From: Verrucomicrobiaceae bacterium UBA1938
GTDB lineage: Bacteria > Verrucomicrobiota > Verrucomicrobiia > Verrucomicrobiales > Verrucomicrobiaceae
Assembly: GCA_002336895.1 (NCBI GenBank)
Contig: DDFC01000017.1
Coordinates: forward strand, 15,360 to 79,359
Length of the DNA stretch: 64,000 nt
Reading direction: 5' to 3'
The position numbers and the translations under genes were made by a program. This document shows positions 62,982-64,000 of the stretch, piece after piece (the stretch's first letter is position 1; each line of letters starts with the position of its first letter). The notes beneath the pieces were generated by a model. That model had not been told where the DNA came from. It made no database searches and saw nothing but the letters and a program-made list of their open reading frames with translations.

Positions 62982-63093
62982 CCCGTCCACACGATTTTAT
63001 GTGCTTTTTATACGAAGAGATGCAGCACGGAAAATCCTTTGCTTAGAATTTTAGCAAGGCTTCTTGATGTCAGTGGTCATCTTCAACGGTCTT

Positions 63094-63933
63094 TCATTTT
63101 CTTTCGACAACGAGATCCAGCACCACAGGAAAATGATCGCTTCCGGGTGTGTTTGTCAGTGGCTTTGCAACAGGTCGGCCAAGTTCTCTGACGTAGATGT
63201 GGTCAAAGCAGGCGTCCGGATATGAGCCTTTTCTTGGAACAGTAATGCGTTGATCAAGAGGCAGCCCTTCAAAGGTCCAGAAGAATCCAGCTTTTTCAAT
63301 TTTAAGGAGGGTGGTGTCGGATGCCAATTTCACCTGATCCTTGGACGTGTTGAAATCCCCCGCTACAACCACGCCTTCACCGGGTTTGCAGTATTCGTTG
63401 GTGTGCTCAATCAACTGTTCCATCGCATCCTCTCGTTTGGATGTGTTCTCGACTGGGTTGCCAAGGTTGCTCTTCAGATGCAGCCCGTAAACGTGCAGTG
63501 GTTTGCCAGAGATCAACAGCTTCGCATAGGCATACCCACGAGGAGCATTGGCCCATCCTCTCTTCCACGACTCAGACCAAGCTGCATCGGCCTTAAAGCG
63601 CGAAAGAATGGTAATCTGCTGTTCTCCGAGTTGATGTGTGAAACTGTCTGGAAATCGGCTAGTGACATGCACCGAAATGCCCGGCAGGATCTCCGCCAGA
63701 CGTTGTGCAGCCTCATTATTTCGGACCTCCTCCAAGACAATGATGTCTGCACGCATCTGAGGGAGGACCGCGGCCACCTCCATAAAATGCTTGTCTCGCT
63801 CTTCCTGGGATGCTCCAGGTTTTTTACCTGGGAACCATTCAAGGTTCCATGTGACAATGCGAACGACGTCTTGCGCAAATAAGCTGCACCCCCACCAAAA
63901 TATCGCTGCAATGATCCACTTCATCATCCGCAT
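63094..63933 (-). CDS. Exported endonuclease/exonuclease/phosphatase family protein
   Basis: A 279-residue protein of the EEP (DNase I-like) superfamily with a signal peptide (KWIIAAIFWWGCSLFA). Conserved motifs: TWNLEWFPG, LEEVRNN, YGLHLKSN, VVAGDFNTSKDQVK and PGSDHFPVVL. With these the metal-dependent phosphodiesterase site is intact; outside the cytoplasm it may be an extracellular nuclease or a phosphodiesterase. It is on the minus strand 13 bp ahead of a gene whose end enters from the right edge. Confidence 0.9.
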   Translation of the reverse strand: MRMMKWIIAAIFWWGCSLFAQDVVRIVTWNLEWFPGKKPGASQEERDKHFMEVAAVLPQMRADIIVLEEVRNNEAAQRLAEILPGISVHVTSRFPDSFTHQLGEQQITILSRFKADAAWSESWKRGWANAPRGYAYAKLLISGKPLHVYGLHLKSNLGNPVENTSKREDAMEQLIEHTNEYCKPGEGVVVAGDFNTSKDQVKLASDTTLLKIEKAGFFWTFEGLPLDQRITVPRKGSYPDACFDHIYVRELGRPVAKPLTNTPGSDHFPVVLDLVVERK

Positions 63934-63946
63934 CTTTGATTTTTGG

Positions 63947-64000
63947 TTAGATCCCGTGCACGTTGAGTTTGGGCGAGAGCTTGGCGATGAGGAACTCTTC
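63947..64000 (-). CDS. 3' end of a gene running in from the right edge
   Basis: On the minus strand the last 54 bases read without a break to a TAA at 63947-63949: EEFLIAKLSPKLNVHGI. This is the C-terminus of an otherwise unseen protein; it is too short to name. The codon use returns to GC-rich, which may mark the end of the atypical region to its left. Confidence 0.5.
   Translation of the reverse strand, partial: EEFLIAKLSPKLNVHGI

Noticed and set aside
50453..64000. Second copy of the tRNA-Lys 3' end as attR
   Set aside because: Looked for TTCGATCCCC and CCCTGCGCACCA further right and did not find them; the far end of the island may be outside the window.

Overview
The window reads as a high-GC chromosome of a verrucomicrobial bacterium, probably Verrucomicrobiaceae (Prosthecobacter/Verrucomicrobium-like). 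This is inference from gene content: two DUF1501 plus DUF1549/DUF1553 (planctomycete-type) pairs, two ECF sigma / FecR-LamG modules, a PEP-CTERM protein, glycine-rich RRM protein, secreted nucleoside hydrolases and a His-Xaa-Ser (Hxs) radical-SAM system. No rRNA or CRISPR array was seen; the only RNA gene is one tRNA-Lys(UUU).

Layout. 1-1655: 5' part of thiC (minus strand) under a TPP riboswitch. 2010-10475: housekeeping and exported proteins: a PEP-CTERM haloperoxidase-like protein with most active-site residues lost, a serine hydrolase, a Tat-exported superoxide dismutase, a run of envelope/coiled-coil proteins, a metallophosphatase and an orphan ABC ATPase. 10476-20053: a sulfide/persulfide-handling regulon. 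Sulfide:quinone oxidoreductase, a TusE/DsrC-like protein and DsrE-like protein face a thioredoxin across one operator; ArsR, rhodanese, periplasmic DsrE and an exported methyltransferase face a YgaP-type membrane protein and an RND efflux pair across a second operator. The two operators match at 17 of 20 positions. 20135-25070: RRM protein, a membrane protein, a NagB-like enzyme and the first sigma/FecR module. 25285-31474: a LacI-controlled ribose/ribonucleoside scavenging operon (binding lipoprotein, permease, two secreted nucleoside hydrolases, ribokinase) that lacks the expected ATPase. 31754-38122: sigma / FecR-LamG / PSD1-type cytochrome / DUF1501 operon, all coupled by overlapping start and stop codons. 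38195-50349: glycosyltransferase, methyltransferase, N-end-rule transferase, DUF4407 protein, a second and convergent DUF1501/DUF1553 pair, lipoprotein and HAD hydrolase.

Downstream of tRNA-Lys (50378) the character changes: lower GC by eye, many proteins I cannot place, and long-stem terminators. This looks like a mobile island at the tRNA 3' end. It carries an excisionase-like HTH protein, a tandem winged-helix protein followed directly by five ATCCGGAY boxes spaced 20-21 bp with AT-rich DNA beyond them (an iteron-type origin), and then the Hxs system: HxsA substrate with two HXS blocks, divergent from hxsD-hxsB-hxsC joined by ATGA/GTGA overlaps. An SH3-like protein, a DUF350 membrane protein and an exported endonuclease/exonuclease/phosphatase-family protein follow, and the last 54 bp hold the 3' end of another gene. 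No integrase and no second attachment repeat are visible, so the far edge of the island is not established.

The most interesting items are the Hxs system on an apparently mobile replicon, the iteron array, the duplicated sulfur-response operator linking SQR to an RND pump, the active-site-dead PEP-CTERM haloperoxidase homologue, the ribose importer without its ATPase, and small dispersed inverted repeats, two of them inserted in frame in one gene.
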